Below, one piece after another: positions 1-13,200 of a DNA stretch of 64,000 nt (the first letter of the stretch is position 1; each line of letters begins with the position of its first letter). A program made the position numbers and the translations under genes. The DNA is from Triglochin maritima (taxonomy: Eukaryota; Streptophyta; Magnoliopsida; Alismatales; Juncaginaceae): the NCBI GenBank assembly GCA_963682175.1, contig OY821775.1:5022001-5086000 (forward strand), read 5' to 3'. The notes beneath the pieces are model-generated. The model did not search any database, was not told where the DNA came from, and saw only the letters and a list, made by a program, of their open reading frames with translations.

Positions 1-3000
1 CTGCCACTTGTGACTCCAAAGGCACATTTCAATGGGTTCATTTTGAGGTTATACTTCCGAACTCTTTTAAATATCAGTTTAAGATCGGATAGATGTTCGA
101 TCTTCTTTTTAGATTTGACTACCAGATCATCTACATAACATTCAACTTGTTTATGCAGCAAATCGCTGAATATTTGTGTCATGGCTCGTTGATATGTCGC
201 ACCAGCATTTCTCAACCCAAAAGGCATGACTTTATAACAGAAAACCCCCTTCGGTGTACGGAACGCTGTATGTACTTTGTCATCCTCGGCCATCATAATT
301 TGATTATATCCAGAATATCCATCCATGAAACTAAGGATTTCGTACCCAGTTGTAGCATCCACCATCTGTTCAGTGATGGGTAAGGGGAAATCATCTTTCG
401 GACAAGCTTTATTGAGATCACGAAAATCTACACAAACCCGAATCTGACCATTTTTCTTTCGCACTGGAACAATATTTGATAACCACTTGGTATACATCAC
501 GGGCTCGATGAACCCAACATTGATGAGCTTATCAATCTCTGCAATCACTAAATCACAAATATCCGGGTGCATCCTGCGAGGCCCCTGTTTTACTCCTGGA
601 TGTTTGGGATCGATGGATAAACGGTGCTCAGCGACATTTCGGTCTACACCTGGCATTTGTTTATAATTCCAAGCGAAACAATCATGATTTTCTTTGAGAA
701 GAGTTATGTATTCTTCCCTTTCTTTAAGACTAAGAGAAGCACTGATAAATGTTGGTTCCGGGTCACCATTAGATCCCAAGTTTATTTCTAAAAGTTCATC
801 AACCGTCGCTTGTCCCCCTTCTTCCATTTCTCGTGGAGCTGGGAGAATACCCTCGACATCAGACTGACCTTGAAGCAATATCTCTTCACCCTCTGATCCA
901 CTATCAGTCTGATTTTCATCGACCTGTGATTGTTGAGTACCGAAAGATCCTTCGACTTGCGCGACATCCTTCGACTCAATATCTGCAGAGCTTACCGTTA
1001 TATGTAATGTTGTTTGCTTCTTTAAGTGGTTTGAGCAACCAAGACCCCTGCGATCTTTCCCTTGCCGCGTACTATCACGTCCCTTGTCATCTTTCGGACG
1101 CCATATTTGTTCATATTTTTGTTGTTCATTCTTCTTATAGGGACGATTCTCTCTTCTATTTCTGAAAGCTGTCAAGACCTTCGGATTGATGGTGAAATCA
1201 TCCAAATCAGCATCATCATCAATTTCATTTGTTTTGCCAAAGGGAGTATTTGACTCGACACATTGTGGTTCGCCTTTATAGAAAGTTATCTTCCCACTAT
1301 TTTTCTTTGACGGAACAATGAAAGTCTTCAAAGACTTTACTACGTCCACTTCTCGCTTTTCGAGTGCCTTCATAGTGCATGGTGGCAATGTCATCACCGT
1401 ATTAGAGTCTATTGTATATGTTGCCTTCACCTTCTTACTATCTGATTTGATAGTTGGACATGAAATCTTAACCTGCTTCTTGGTGTTTAGAGACTGCCTC
1501 ATTCCGTCTATTCGCTTGGGAGGTGTAACAACTTTGAATGCAGGTTCTTCATCGTCATTACCGAGTTCTATTATTTCCGGGAGTATATTACTCCTCATAT
1601 TGAACTTTTGTATGAGAGGGGGGGCTTTGCCTTCTTTAGGTTCATCGAGAAAGTAGCGAGCGTCATGGAAATGTACTTCATGTGCTTCAAATGGTTGGCG
1701 CTCTCCAAAGAATCTGTGCTCCTTCCCATTGTGTATGTATTTGAAGCATTGGTGGACGGTAGAGGGAACAACAAAATTTTCATGAAGCCAAGGACGTCCC
1801 AACAATGCTTTATATGATGTCCCCACATTCAGCACATAGAACGTTGCATCGGTCTCAAATTCTCCAAAGACGAGTTTCAACACTACCATGCCAATGGGAG
1901 TTTGTGAATGTTGATCAAACCCGTGTATGACTATATCGGATGGGCTTAAATTTGTCCTTGCGATGGAAAGCTTTGCTAGTGTGGTCATCGGTATGAGGTT
2001 TACTGAAGAACCAGGATCAATGAGTATGCGCCCCACAGGATGACCTTCCATGGTTCCTTTGCAATAAAGAGGGCGATTATGATCTATATGTTTCAGAAGC
2101 ATATCTTCCCTGCTGAAGGTGATTGGCGCGATTCCTTGCTTGAATACGGATTGGGTCTCGGCCAGATGAGCTTCGTATATTGTTGATCTTTGCAAAGCTT
2201 GAATGAGAGCGTCCTTCAATTCGGGTGCCAGTTGCAAAGCATCATATATACTAAGGAGAGCGGGGATTTTCTTCAAATGAGCAATGACATCGTAATTGAC
2301 TTTCGATTTGGTGTCATTAGGTTCATTGTTTGAAGATTGCTTCGTTCCTTCAACTGCTCCCTGATCATTATTTTTGTTTCCTTCGGTTTCACCAACCAAC
2401 TGCTTGGACGAATTAACTTCTTTACTTTTGGGTTGTTTTGGAGTAGATGACAGGATTTTACCCTTCCTTAGTTGGATGAAATTTATTCCTTCATCTTCAT
2501 CACTGGGTTCATCGCTCCACGAAAACATTTCCTTGATTCCTGTAGGTGAACCAACACTGTTGACTGGAGATGAACCCACCATTCGACACTCGTGTACAAC
2601 TGGTTCCGTCTTATTTTCGGGTTCTTCACCCGAGGGCTCGTCCCTTCTCTTTTCCAGCAATAGTTCCCATGGCATATAATCTTCCAAAGTTATATTTTTC
2701 GGGGTACCCTGCTCGTACTCCTTCAACTTGTTAATTAGTTTTTGCAATCTTTCCAACGGGCTTAGCTCATTTGGTGTTTTCTTTGGTTCCACTGGCTTCT
2801 TTGCTTTACTTCTTTTCTGTAGGTATTTAAGGGCTCGACGAAGATGTTGTCTTGAATATTGCTTTTGTGGCGGCAGTGGCGGTGCTTGAGGCTGAGAAGA
2901 TTTCTTTCGACGTGTCACAACTTGCCAACCTTCGTCGTTGTCACCTTTTGATGTTGCCCCACATGAGGTAGAAGCAAGATTAGTACAAACACACCCCTTC

Positions 3001-3492
3001 ATCTCGTTAACAATATCTTCCATACTATCTTTTAGTTTCTGGATTACATGAATTGTTTCTTTGATGTTGGTTGGTTCCTTGACAATAGGAGCCTTACCCT
3101 TCCTCGGATCCCGAACGATTTCCTTCACTGGCGTTTGATTAGTGGGAGTTACTTCTTCTTGTTGAACAGTCACCCAAGGCATGAATTTCATCATTTGGCA
3201 TATTAAATCTTCAATATGGCATGGTGGAAAAGTAATGTGAGTAGATTCAACAACATGAACAGTTTCCTTTTCACCAGGATGATGATGAGGTTGCGGTGGA
3301 TCAACCCTAATTGAGTTATTGAGCTCAATTTCGCCCTTTTCTATCATATTCTGCATTATATCTTTAAAGACCCAGCAATCTTCGACTATGTGACCCAACA
3401 TCCTATGGTACAAGCAATAATTTGGTTCACTTGATTTGTCGATATCTCTTGGCCGTTTTGGTTCCGGGAGGCGAAGCTTTCCCACTTCTATT
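1..3492 (-). pseudogene. Inverted internal gag-pol fragment of the Tat-type element
   Basis: This stretch is the reverse complement of the internal region at about 27606-31097 (position p pairs with 31098 minus p) and agrees wherever I compared it. Read on the minus strand it covers about residues 825 to 1987 of the 2565-residue polyprotein: the zinc-knuckle-like gag end, the protease (DPGSS active site) and the reverse transcriptase up to just past the YVDD box, which lies at 126-137. I saw no stop in this frame. It runs off the left edge of the window. At its other end it stops inside 13 bp (3480-3492, TCCCACTTCTATT) that are also found just upstream of the LTR TATA box, so pol passes directly into mid-LTR sequence. 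It has no start, leader or integrase and is a rearrangement product. Confidence 0.9.
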
Positions 3493-6400
3493 TCTCTTCC
3501 TCTATAAAAGAATATACATACACAACAACACAGATCTCTCCAAGCCAGTAACAACACGTACACATAACTCCGGACAACTCCATACATACACCCACCAAAA
3601 ACTCCATACACACATAAACCCATATCTCGACGAGAGATAATCGTGAAAAAAGGAGAGAAGAAAGGAACCAATTACAGTACATATACGCACAACTCCGGAC
3701 AATATACAACACCGACAACAATTCGGCCTCTCCGGTTTCATCCAACGCCGACTCCAACTTGGCAGCCGCGACAACTCCGGCAACGACGACTCCGACTCCG
3801 CAGCCGCTCCAACTTCCAACAACAAAGACTCCGGCAACAACGTCGTCTTCATAACAATCCCGCGGCGACTTCGACGCTATCGCCCACGAAGACTTCGACA
3901 AATTCCCGACAACATACAACGTCGACGACAACCTGACGGCTCCGGGCATACACCTTCGACAACTCCGGATAACATACAACGTTGACAACAATTCGACGAC
4001 CCCGGCTTCATCAACAACTCCGTTGCAACTCCGGCAAGTGCAAATTCCGGCGAATATTTTCTGTAATAATAATAATAATTAAACTAAATGTGCACGGGTG
4101 GCCACACCCTTGGGGATCCGTACCCATCCGTGTACTTAACGACCGTTCCGGCCTCCTCCTTTTAAGGAATCGAACCCGGACGGTCGCCCGTTTAGCCAAA
4201 CGGCCACCTCCCTTGGGGAATCGTACCCGTTTGGCTTGGGAAAAATACGTCATTCCGGCCTCTTCCTTTTTGAAGGATCGAACCCGGTTTGATCGACTAT
4301 AATTTGACAAAAAATAAGAGAACGCCGGAAGGCTGCCGAAATTTAGCCATAACCAAATAAATACAATGGTTCTAAGTTTGCTAATAAAAAAAAATAATAA
4401 CCAAAAACCACATCAAATCAAATCGGCATATATCAACATATATAATAGGTCACTATTGCAATATTATGGTTCCATATGGACCCAATATGAACAGTAAAAT
4501 TAAACAAAGTAACTGACCCAGGCAAGTTTTCAAGATCAAAACTTGTTACTCCCATAAACATAAATATTAATGGGAGGAAACCAAAAAATTAATGTTGAAA
4601 CCTATATTCAATTGGATTTGGTTCACTCGACTAATGGAAAATTTGAGTAACCGAAAGAAACATGTGAAATGTTATTTTTAATTGGTGAATCAAGTCTGGA
4701 AGCTCATCAGACATAAATTAAAACACTACTTAGAAATCAACATCTTGGTTTCTTAAGATTCAAACACCATCATGTGTTCGGGAACATTGCATAATCCTGC
4801 CAATGTCGTTTATAAATATCAAGTTAAATACGATTATATTGTCAACATATGTGGGTTTACTTTATGTTGAAAGGTGAATTCTTCCATATCCTAAGTAGCC
4901 TTCAAACTTGGAAGACATCCAGATCGGAATCTGAGATCGATTGAATTCCTCTTTGGATTTTGTTATAAGAATCAAGAGGATAATATAATATATACATATA
5001 TATATAAAATAATACAATGAGAAGAATTAAAATAGGACAGGAAACTAGTAGCATTTCCTTAACATACATATACGTGCATGGAGTCATGTATTTCAGCGTG
5101 CAAGTGGGATCCTTTTGCATATTTAGTCCAAGCCAGATTCAACTAAATGCAAATCTCCATGTAAGACAATCCATAGGAAAAGGACACCACCACAATAACA
5201 CAATGATGAAATTACAAATAGTCCCTTAAATGGACGAATCACAAATCCACCCCTAAACGTGGATAATTTCAACAATATATGAGTTGTACCGATTGATTTG
5301 CAAATCAATTTTAAAATACAAAAAGTTCCCTTACATGGACAAAACTATAAATCCACCCCTAAATGTGGATAAATTGCAACAATATATAATTGGTACAAAT
5401 TGATTTATAAAATCAATCCTAAAATATAAATAATCCACCTAAATGGACAAAATCATAGATCTACCTCTCGTGGTGGGTAAATTGCAAAATAAACCTTTAA
5501 AGTTATAAAATATGTCAACCAACCTAAAAATCGAAAACAAACATAAAACCTAAATATTGACTGCTCTAATAGTAAGAGAGGATGCACGCCAAGCATGATC
5601 TTGGGTTCCCTCTCTCTTATCGTTGGAGTAGTCAAAATTAAAATACAGACTACCTTAGTCGTAGGCGAGGATGCACGCCAAGCATGATCTTGGGTTCCCT
5701 CTCTCTTACAGGCGATGGAGTCTTCATTTAACAAACAAATGAACAAAACCAAAATAACATACATATATATATAAAAACCCTCCGGGTTACGAGGCTAAAC
5801 TGACCAAAACATTATAATATCTATATCAAAAATAATAATTATCCAAACCAGTCAAATACACATAAATATCACCTCCTAGGTTACGAGGCTAAACTAATCT
5901 AACCTTTAGCGATATTTAGTAATGAGATAAACTAAAGTCGTCATACTCAAACAAAGCATGTACACAATGTTGTCCCGAACAGGGGAATAAAATGCTTACG
6001 ATGTCTCCGATAATACGAGACAACATCCCATATACACAAATCACCTCCTAGGTTATGAGGTTAAACTAACCGTTTGTACGATATTCTAATATAAGAATTA
6101 TCGTTGACAAATCAAACATAAATTCCCTCCGGGTCACGAGGTTAAACTGTCCAACACACATAACAAATTATATACATAAAATATTCTCCCAGTTATGAGA
6201 TTAAACTAACTATTCGATGATATTTATACATAAGAATCATCGACAATATAACAAAGATGCACACACAAATCCCTCCTAGGTTACGAGGCTAAACTGACCA
6301 AGATGTGACGATATCGATCAAAAGGATAATCGTCCAAATAAGTCAAATAATACAAACATAAAACCCTCCGGGTCACGAGGCTAAACTGTCCAAGACACTC

Positions 6401-7275
6401 AACAAATTGAGTATATAAAATATTCTACCAGTTATGAGATTAAACTAACTATTTGATGATATTTATACATAAGAATCATCGGCAATATAATAAAGATACA
6501 TATACACAAATCACCTCCTAGGCTATGAGGTTAAACTAACCGTTTGTACGATATTCTAATATAAGAATCATCGTTGACAAATCAAACATAAATCTCCTCC
6601 AGGTTATGAGGCTAAATTGACCAAAACATTATGATATACGAATAATTCTCTAAATCTAATCATATACAACACCTCCTAGGTTATGAGGCTAAACTAACCG
6701 TTTTTACGATATTCTAATATCAGAATTATCGTTGATAAATTAACACGGTGTATTCATCATAAAGTTGAAGAACCTAAACATATACAAAACCCTCCTAGGT
6801 TACGAGGCTAAATTGATCATATTGTGACAATATATCACAACAAAAGGGAGATCATTATCGAATCGATCAAAGCACGAATCGATAAATCCCCGTCCCTAAT
6901 ATATCGAAATATAAAAACCCTATTAATAAAATATATATCTGAAATTGTTAAATATAACAACAATTTTGGTTTATAGTTCGCAAACGGATGCTTATATATC
7001 TTCCATTTGTGCAATGCATAAATATGTCAACTATTGTATTTCATATTCATTCATTCTATTTAATGAAATGAAAGAAAATGTTGCACTTATTTACTTTCTG
7101 CCAGTTCTTCACATGTATTTAATTTCCTGTACAAATGAATGATATGAGTATGACACGATGAGGCATTCTTCTATACGAAGTTGTAAGGTGCGGAATTCCA
7201 CCATGAATTCTTGAGAGGTCTTCGCAACACCAAATATATATAAAAACAAAAAGAACAAAAAACCCACGTTAAACA
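3480..7275 (+). repeat. 5'-truncated LTR of the Tat-type element (LTR0)
   Basis: This matches 10798-14593 of LTR1 at a constant offset of 7318, apparently base for base. It lacks the first ~575 bp of the LTR (U3) and starts at the pyrimidine tract before the TATA box (TATAAAAG, 3503-3510). It keeps R, U5, two copies of the GGATGCACGCC stem-loop (cores at 5581 and 5670) and the 12-copy CCTCC...GAGGCTAAACT array (about 5775-6812). It ends with CCCACGTTAAACA at 7275, the same terminus as the other LTRs. Open frames inside it are translations of ACTCCGG/CAACAACG low-complexity sequence and are not genes. Confidence 0.88.
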
Positions 7276-7316
7276 GAATGGCACACCTTCTTACTATATG
7301 GATAAGTTTAGCCTCG
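7276..7316 (+). other. Rearrangement junction with templated filler DNA
   Basis: After the LTR end comes a remnant of the primer-binding region (GAATGGCACACC). Bases 7284-7297 are the reverse complement of internal bases 29658-29671. Bases 7295-7316 are an exact 22-bp reverse complement of 8509-8530 in the 3' UTR. From 7312 the sequence continues as normal plus-strand 3' UTR. All other internal sequence of this unit is missing. Short overlaps at each step point to template switching or polymerase-theta-type joining (inference). Confidence 0.8.
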
Positions 7317-9245
7317 TGAGTAGCATGGATAAACTTACTCATACAACAAAATCCTGAATAATAAGGATAAACTCATTCAAACACGTTTCATCTCGCGAAG
7401 AACAAGGATAAATTTACTCATACACTTCAACCTCTGAATCAGGTGGAGAAATTTATTCAGCGTACTTCTCATATATACAAAAAAATGCAAACAAATTTAA
7501 TAATAAGGGAGGATGCACACCAAGCTCGATCTTGGGTTCCCTCTCTCCTATTGTTAGAAGAGTTTGCAAAAATATATATATATACACACATATATAATCA
7601 GATAAAAAAAACCTCCTGAATAAGAGGTGAAACTTTTCGATATACCTCCTGAATAAGAGGTAAAACTTTTTCGATAGAAATGTTCTACAAATCTATGAAG
7701 TACATCTGAGATTTGTAAGCACAATAATAATATAAAACTTTCGCTGACGATGGAACGTCCCTCGGGTCACTCTCCCACATATGAGAGTTCTTGAGGCGAA
7801 AGGGGTTATCAAAGTTCTACAGATCTATGAAGCATATCTGAGATTTGTAAGAACTTTCCAACTTTGTTGGGTGACATCCATATGAAGAGCGAGCATCCGG
7901 TACGATTTCAAAGATGAGATCCTTACTGTGGCTCCACAGCTGATGGTTGTCATGATGTAAAAAATCCTGTCCTCCTGAATAACGAGACTAAACTTATTCA
8001 TATATACATACATAGCCCAATCTCTTTTGTAGCCATAATAAGTCTACACACATATCACCATCCTCCTAATAACGAGGCTAAACTTATTCATACATACATA
8101 TATGTCCTAATCTCATGAGTAGCAATAATAAGTCTACTCACATATACCGTCATCACCCTAAATATCAAGTAAAAGGGTTGGCCACATTTGTTCCACAAAT
8201 TTTACAAAACCATATAAAATTTGTATAAAAAAAAATATATATGTCAATAAAATATATAATAATAAAAAAGAAATGCAAACAACTCTAATAATAAGAGAGG
8301 ATGCACGCCAAGCTAGATCTTGGGTTCCCTCTCTCTCGTTGTTAGAGGAGTTTTATAACGAACAAATAAACAAACAAATTTTAAAAAAAAAATCATCAAA
8401 TAAAAAAAGCCTCCTGGGCGACGAGGCTAAATTTATATGCACGCCCTAATCCTCGAATAGCAATAATAAGTCTACTCTCATTTTTTTCTTCTTCTTCCTC
8501 CTGGGTAACGAGGCTAAACTTATCCATATATCCAAATCGTCTGAGTAGTAATCATAAGACTACTTTCTGAATATATTCAACCTCGTGAGTAGCATGGATA
8601 AACTTACTCATACAACAAAATCCTGAATAATAAGGATAAACTCATTCAAACACGTTTCATCTCGCGAAGAACAAGGATAAATTTACTCATACACTTCAAC
8701 CTCTGAATCAGGTGGAGAAATTTATTCAGCGTACTTCTCATATATACAAAAAAATGCAAACAAATTTAATAATAAGGGAGGATGCACACCAAGCTCGATC
8801 TTGGGTTCCCTCTCTCCTATTGTTAGAAGAGTTTGCAAAAAATATATATATATACACACATATATAATCAGATAAAAAAAACCTCCTGAATAAGAGGTGA
8901 AACTTTTCGATATACCTCCTGAATAAGAGGTAAAACTTTTTCGATAGAAATGTTCTACAAATCTATGAAGTACATCTGAGATTTGTAAGCACAATAATAA
9001 TATAAAACTTTCGCTGACGATGGAACGTCCCTCGGGTCACTCTCCCACATATGAGAGTTCTTGAGGCGAAAGGGGTTATCAAAGTTCTACAGATCTATGA
9101 AGCATATCTGAGATTTGTAAGAACTTTCCAACTTTGTTGGGTGACATCCATATGAAGAGCGAGCATCCGGTACGATTTCAAAGATGAGATCCTTACTGTG
9201 GCTCCACAGCTGATGGTTGTCATGATGTAAAACAATCCTGTCCTC
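7312..9245 (+). repeat. 1269-bp-offset tandem duplication within the 3' UTR
   Basis: Bases from 7312 recur from 8581 for roughly 665 bp. In units B and C this segment occurs once (from 19709 and 34768). The upstream copy switches from block-R2-type sequence (to about 7865) to block-R1-type flank (from about 7960). This is the product expected from unequal recombination between the two ~345-bp direct repeats R1 and R2 found intact at 18739-19085 and 20008-20357. Confidence 0.75.
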
Positions 9246-10210
9246 CTGGGTAACGAGGCTAAACTTATCCATGCGTGTTCTAATGTTCTGAGTAGTAACA
9301 TAAGTCTACTCACCTCATATATTGTCCTCCCGAATAATGAGGCCAAACCTATTCATATATACATATATATATATCATAATCCTGTGGGTAGCAACAATAA
9401 GTCTGTTCACATATATCAGCATTGCTCCAAAAATTTGATGAAGGTGTCTGCCACATTTGTTCTACAAATTTACAAATTATATTAAAAAAAATTGTATTAA
9501 AAAAAAAGACCGTAAAAAAAATTACAAAAAAAGGATACGCAAACAACTATAATAGTAAGAGAGGATGCACGCCAAGCTGGATCTTGGGTTCCCTCTCTCT
9601 TGTCATTAGAGGAGTTTATAAAAACGTTAAAAAAATCAAATATACAAAATCCTCCTGAGAGATTAACTTTTTTTTTCTCAAACACACTCTTCAAATATAT
9701 GAAACATATATGGAGTTTATAAGGGGATGATTCAACTTTTTACCTACGATGGAATATCCTGCAAGTCACCACTCTACCATAAGAGGGTTCTTGAGGTAAA
9801 GAGATGTTAAAATGAAATGTTCACTAATCTACGGAACATATATAAGATTTGTAGGGACATATAAGTTGTTGGTCAAACAACCATATGAAATGTGAGTATC
9901 ATGTAAGATTCAAGATAGAAGAATCTTTATTGTCACCCTACCGTTGTTGGTACTCCAACATCAAATGTCTCATTGGTTTGAGTACGTATTTCTCTACATA
10001 CTAGCATATTGATATGTAGCAAGATATGACTCATATGAGAAAATTCATTACTCTCATATACAAGTTAAAATACTTATTCAAGCTTTACATGCTTCGACGT
10101 CGATGGCCTCGTATGCAAACAAATGTGTACTTCTGAAATATTGGAAGTATTATTATTATTATTATTATTTCTCAAGAAGTTATGATTCACAATATTCATC
10201 ATATCTTCTT

Positions 10211-10222
10211 GAGGGGGCAAAC
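10211..10222 (+). promoter_or_regulatory. Polypurine tract before LTR1
   Basis: GAGGGGGCAAAC directly abuts the LTR terminus TGTTGACACAC. This is the usual place and composition of the primer for plus-strand DNA synthesis. The same tract precedes LTR2 and LTR3. Confidence 0.8.
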
Positions 10223-13200
10223 TGTTGACACACAAAAAAATAATCTCAAATCGATACAATTTTTCTAATGATCGTCGACCAATTGCCATCCCAACTTAGT
10301 GGAAATTGGAACTCTATTGAAGTATATGTTGACACACAAAAAAATAATCTCAAATCGATACAATTTTTCTAATGATCGTCGACCAATTGCCATCCCAACT
10401 TAGTGGAAATTGGAACTCTATTGAAGTACAGATTAAGCAATATCATCAAAATGAAGTATTATTTCATAGATCAATCTCTTGATCTAAGTTTATTCGATTA
10501 AACATGAAAATATAGTCAAAACCGGAAGAGATGTGGAAATTCACATGATTCAAAGGTAAAAATGAAATTTTACCATTGAGAACATAAATAAAATAAATAG
10601 ATACAAAGATGATGCATATCTCACGTCAGTAATTTTTCATAATCAACATGCATATTGCAAATTCTCACCTCATGCATGCATGAGATTCAAGCCTCACAAC
10701 TCACGTCCTTCATGACATGTTCCACGTCAACCCCATGCTCACTACCTCTCATCCCCACGATCATGCCCATGATCTGATCCATCATCACACGTTCTCCTCC
10801 CACTTCTATTTCTCTTCCTCTATAAAAGAATATACATACACAACAACACAGATCTCTCCAAGCCAGTAACAACACGTACACATAACTCCGGACAACTCCA
10901 TACATACACCCACCAAAAACTCCATACACACATAAACCCATATCTCGACGAGAGATAATCGTGAAAAAAGGAGAGAAGAAAGGAACCAATTACAGTACAT
11001 ATACGCACAACTCCGGACAATATACAACACCGACAACAATTCGGCCTCTCCGGTTTCATCCAACGCCGACTCCAACTTGGCAGCCGCGACAACTCCGGCA
11101 ACGACGACTCCGACTCCGCAGCCGCTCCAACTTCCAACAACAAAGACTCCGGCAACAACGTCGTCTTCATAACAATCCCGCGGCGACTTCGACGCTATCG
11201 CCCACGAAGACTTCGACAAATTCCCGACAACATACAACGTCGACGACAACCTGACGGCTCCGGGCATACACCTTCGACAACTCCGGATAACATACAACGT
11301 TGACAACAATTCGACGACCCCGGCTTCATCAACAACTCCGTTGCAACTCCGGCAAGTGCAAATTCCGGCGAATATTTTCTGTAATAATAATAATAATTAA
11401 ACTAAATGTGCACGGGTGGCCACACCCTTGGGGATCCGTACCCATCCGTGTACTTAACGACCGTTCCGGCCTCCTCCTTTTAAGGAATCGAACCCGGACG
11501 GTCGCCCGTTTAGCCAAACGGCCACCTCCCTTGGGGAATCGTACCCGTTTGGCTTGGGAAAAATACGTCATTCCGGCCTCTTCCTTTTTGAAGGATCGAA
11601 CCCGGTTTGATCGACTATAATTTGACAAAAAATAAGAGAACGCCGGAAGGCTGCCGAAATTTAGCCATAACCAAATAAATACAATGGTTCTAAGTTTGCT
11701 AATAAAAAAAAATAATAACCAAAAACCACATCAAATCAAATCGGCATATATCAACATATATAATAGGTCACTATTGCAATATTATGGTTCCATATGGACC
11801 CAATATGAACAGTAAAATTAAACAAAGTAACTGACCCAGGCAAGTTTTCAAGATCAAAACTTGTTACTCCCATAAACATAAATATTAATGGGAGGAAACC
11901 AAAAAATTAATGTTGAAACCTATATTCAATTGGATTTGGTTCACTCGACTAATGGAAAATTTGAGTAACCGAAAGAAACATGTGAAATGTTATTTTTAAT
12001 TGGTGAATCAAGTCTGGAAGCTCATCAGACATAAATTAAAACACTACTTAGAAATCAACATCTTGGTTTCTTAAGATTCAAACACCATCATGTGTTCGGG
12101 AACATTGCATAATCCTGCCAATGTCGTTTATAAATATCAAGTTAAATACGATTATATTGTCAACATATGTGGGTTTACTTTATGTTGAAAGGTGAATTCT
12201 TCCATATCCTAAGTAGCCTTCAAACTTGGAAGACATCCAGATCGGAATCTGAGATCGATTGAATTCCTCTTTGGATTTTGTTATAAGAATCAAGAGGATA
12301 ATATAATATATACATATATATATAAAATAATACAATGAGAAGAATTAAAATAGGACAGGAAACTAGTAGCATTTCCTTAACATACATATACGTGCATGGA
12401 GTCATGTATTTCAGCGTGCAAGTGGGATCCTTTTGCATATTTAGTCCAAGCCAGATTCAACTAAATGCAAATCTCCATGTAAGACAATCCATAGGAAAAG
12501 GACACCACCACAATAACACAATGATGAAATTACAAATAGTCCCTTAAATGGACGAATCACAAATCCACCCCTAAACGTGGATAATTTCAACAATATATGA
12601 GTTGTACCGATTGATTTGCAAATCAATTTTAAAATACAAAAAGTTCCCTTACATGGACAAAACTATAAATCCACCCCTAAATGTGGATAAATTGCAACAA
12701 TATATAATTGGTACAAATTGATTTATAAAATCAATCCTAAAATATAAATAATCCACCTAAATGGACAAAATCATAGATCTACCTCTCGTGGTGGGTAAAT
12801 TGCAAAATAAACCTTTAAAGTTATAAAATATGTCAACCAACCTAAAAATCGAAAACAAACATAAAACCTAAATATTGACTGCTCTAATAGTAAGAGAGGA
12901 TGCACGCCAAGCATGATCTTGGGTTCCCTCTCTCTTATCGTTGGAGTAGTCAAAATTAAAATACAGACTACCTTAGTCGTAGGCGAGGATGCACGCCAAG
13001 CATGATCTTGGGTTCCCTCTCTCTTACAGGCGATGGAGTCTTCATTTAACAAACAAATGAACAAAACCAAAATAACATACATATATATATAAAAACCCTC
13101 CGGGTTACGAGGCTAAACTGACCAAAACATTATAATATCTATATCAAAAATAATAATTATCCAAACCAGTCAAATACACATAAATATCACCTCCTAGGTT

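Larger units (their letters stand above)
7312..10222 (+). repeat. 3' untranslated region of unit A (no coding region left)
   Basis: Non-coding sequence homologous to 19709-21354 and 34768-36412. It contains hairpin blocks (7612-7960, 8880-9230, 9735-9960), four copies of the GGATGCACGCC stem-loop (cores at 7512, 8300, 8781, 9564) and many CCTCC...GAGGCTAAACT motifs. Positions 7312-8580 are an extra copy of the segment beginning at 8581. An (ATT)n microsatellite lies at about 10150-10169. The region ends in the polypurine tract at 10211-10222. It differs from units B and C at scattered bases, so it belongs to an older subgroup. Confidence 0.85.

Noticed and set aside
10806..11309. 167-codon minus-strand frame in the LTR (also 3488-3991, 36996-37499, and 229 codons at 21938-22627)
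   Set aside because: A translation of ACTCCGG/CAACAACG low-complexity DNA in R. It changes length with the repeat in LTR2 and has no domain.
11480..11610. A functional tRNA gene in the LTR
   Set aside because: Only T-arm-like and A-box-like words are present. Spacing is too short and no acceptor or anticodon stem could be formed.
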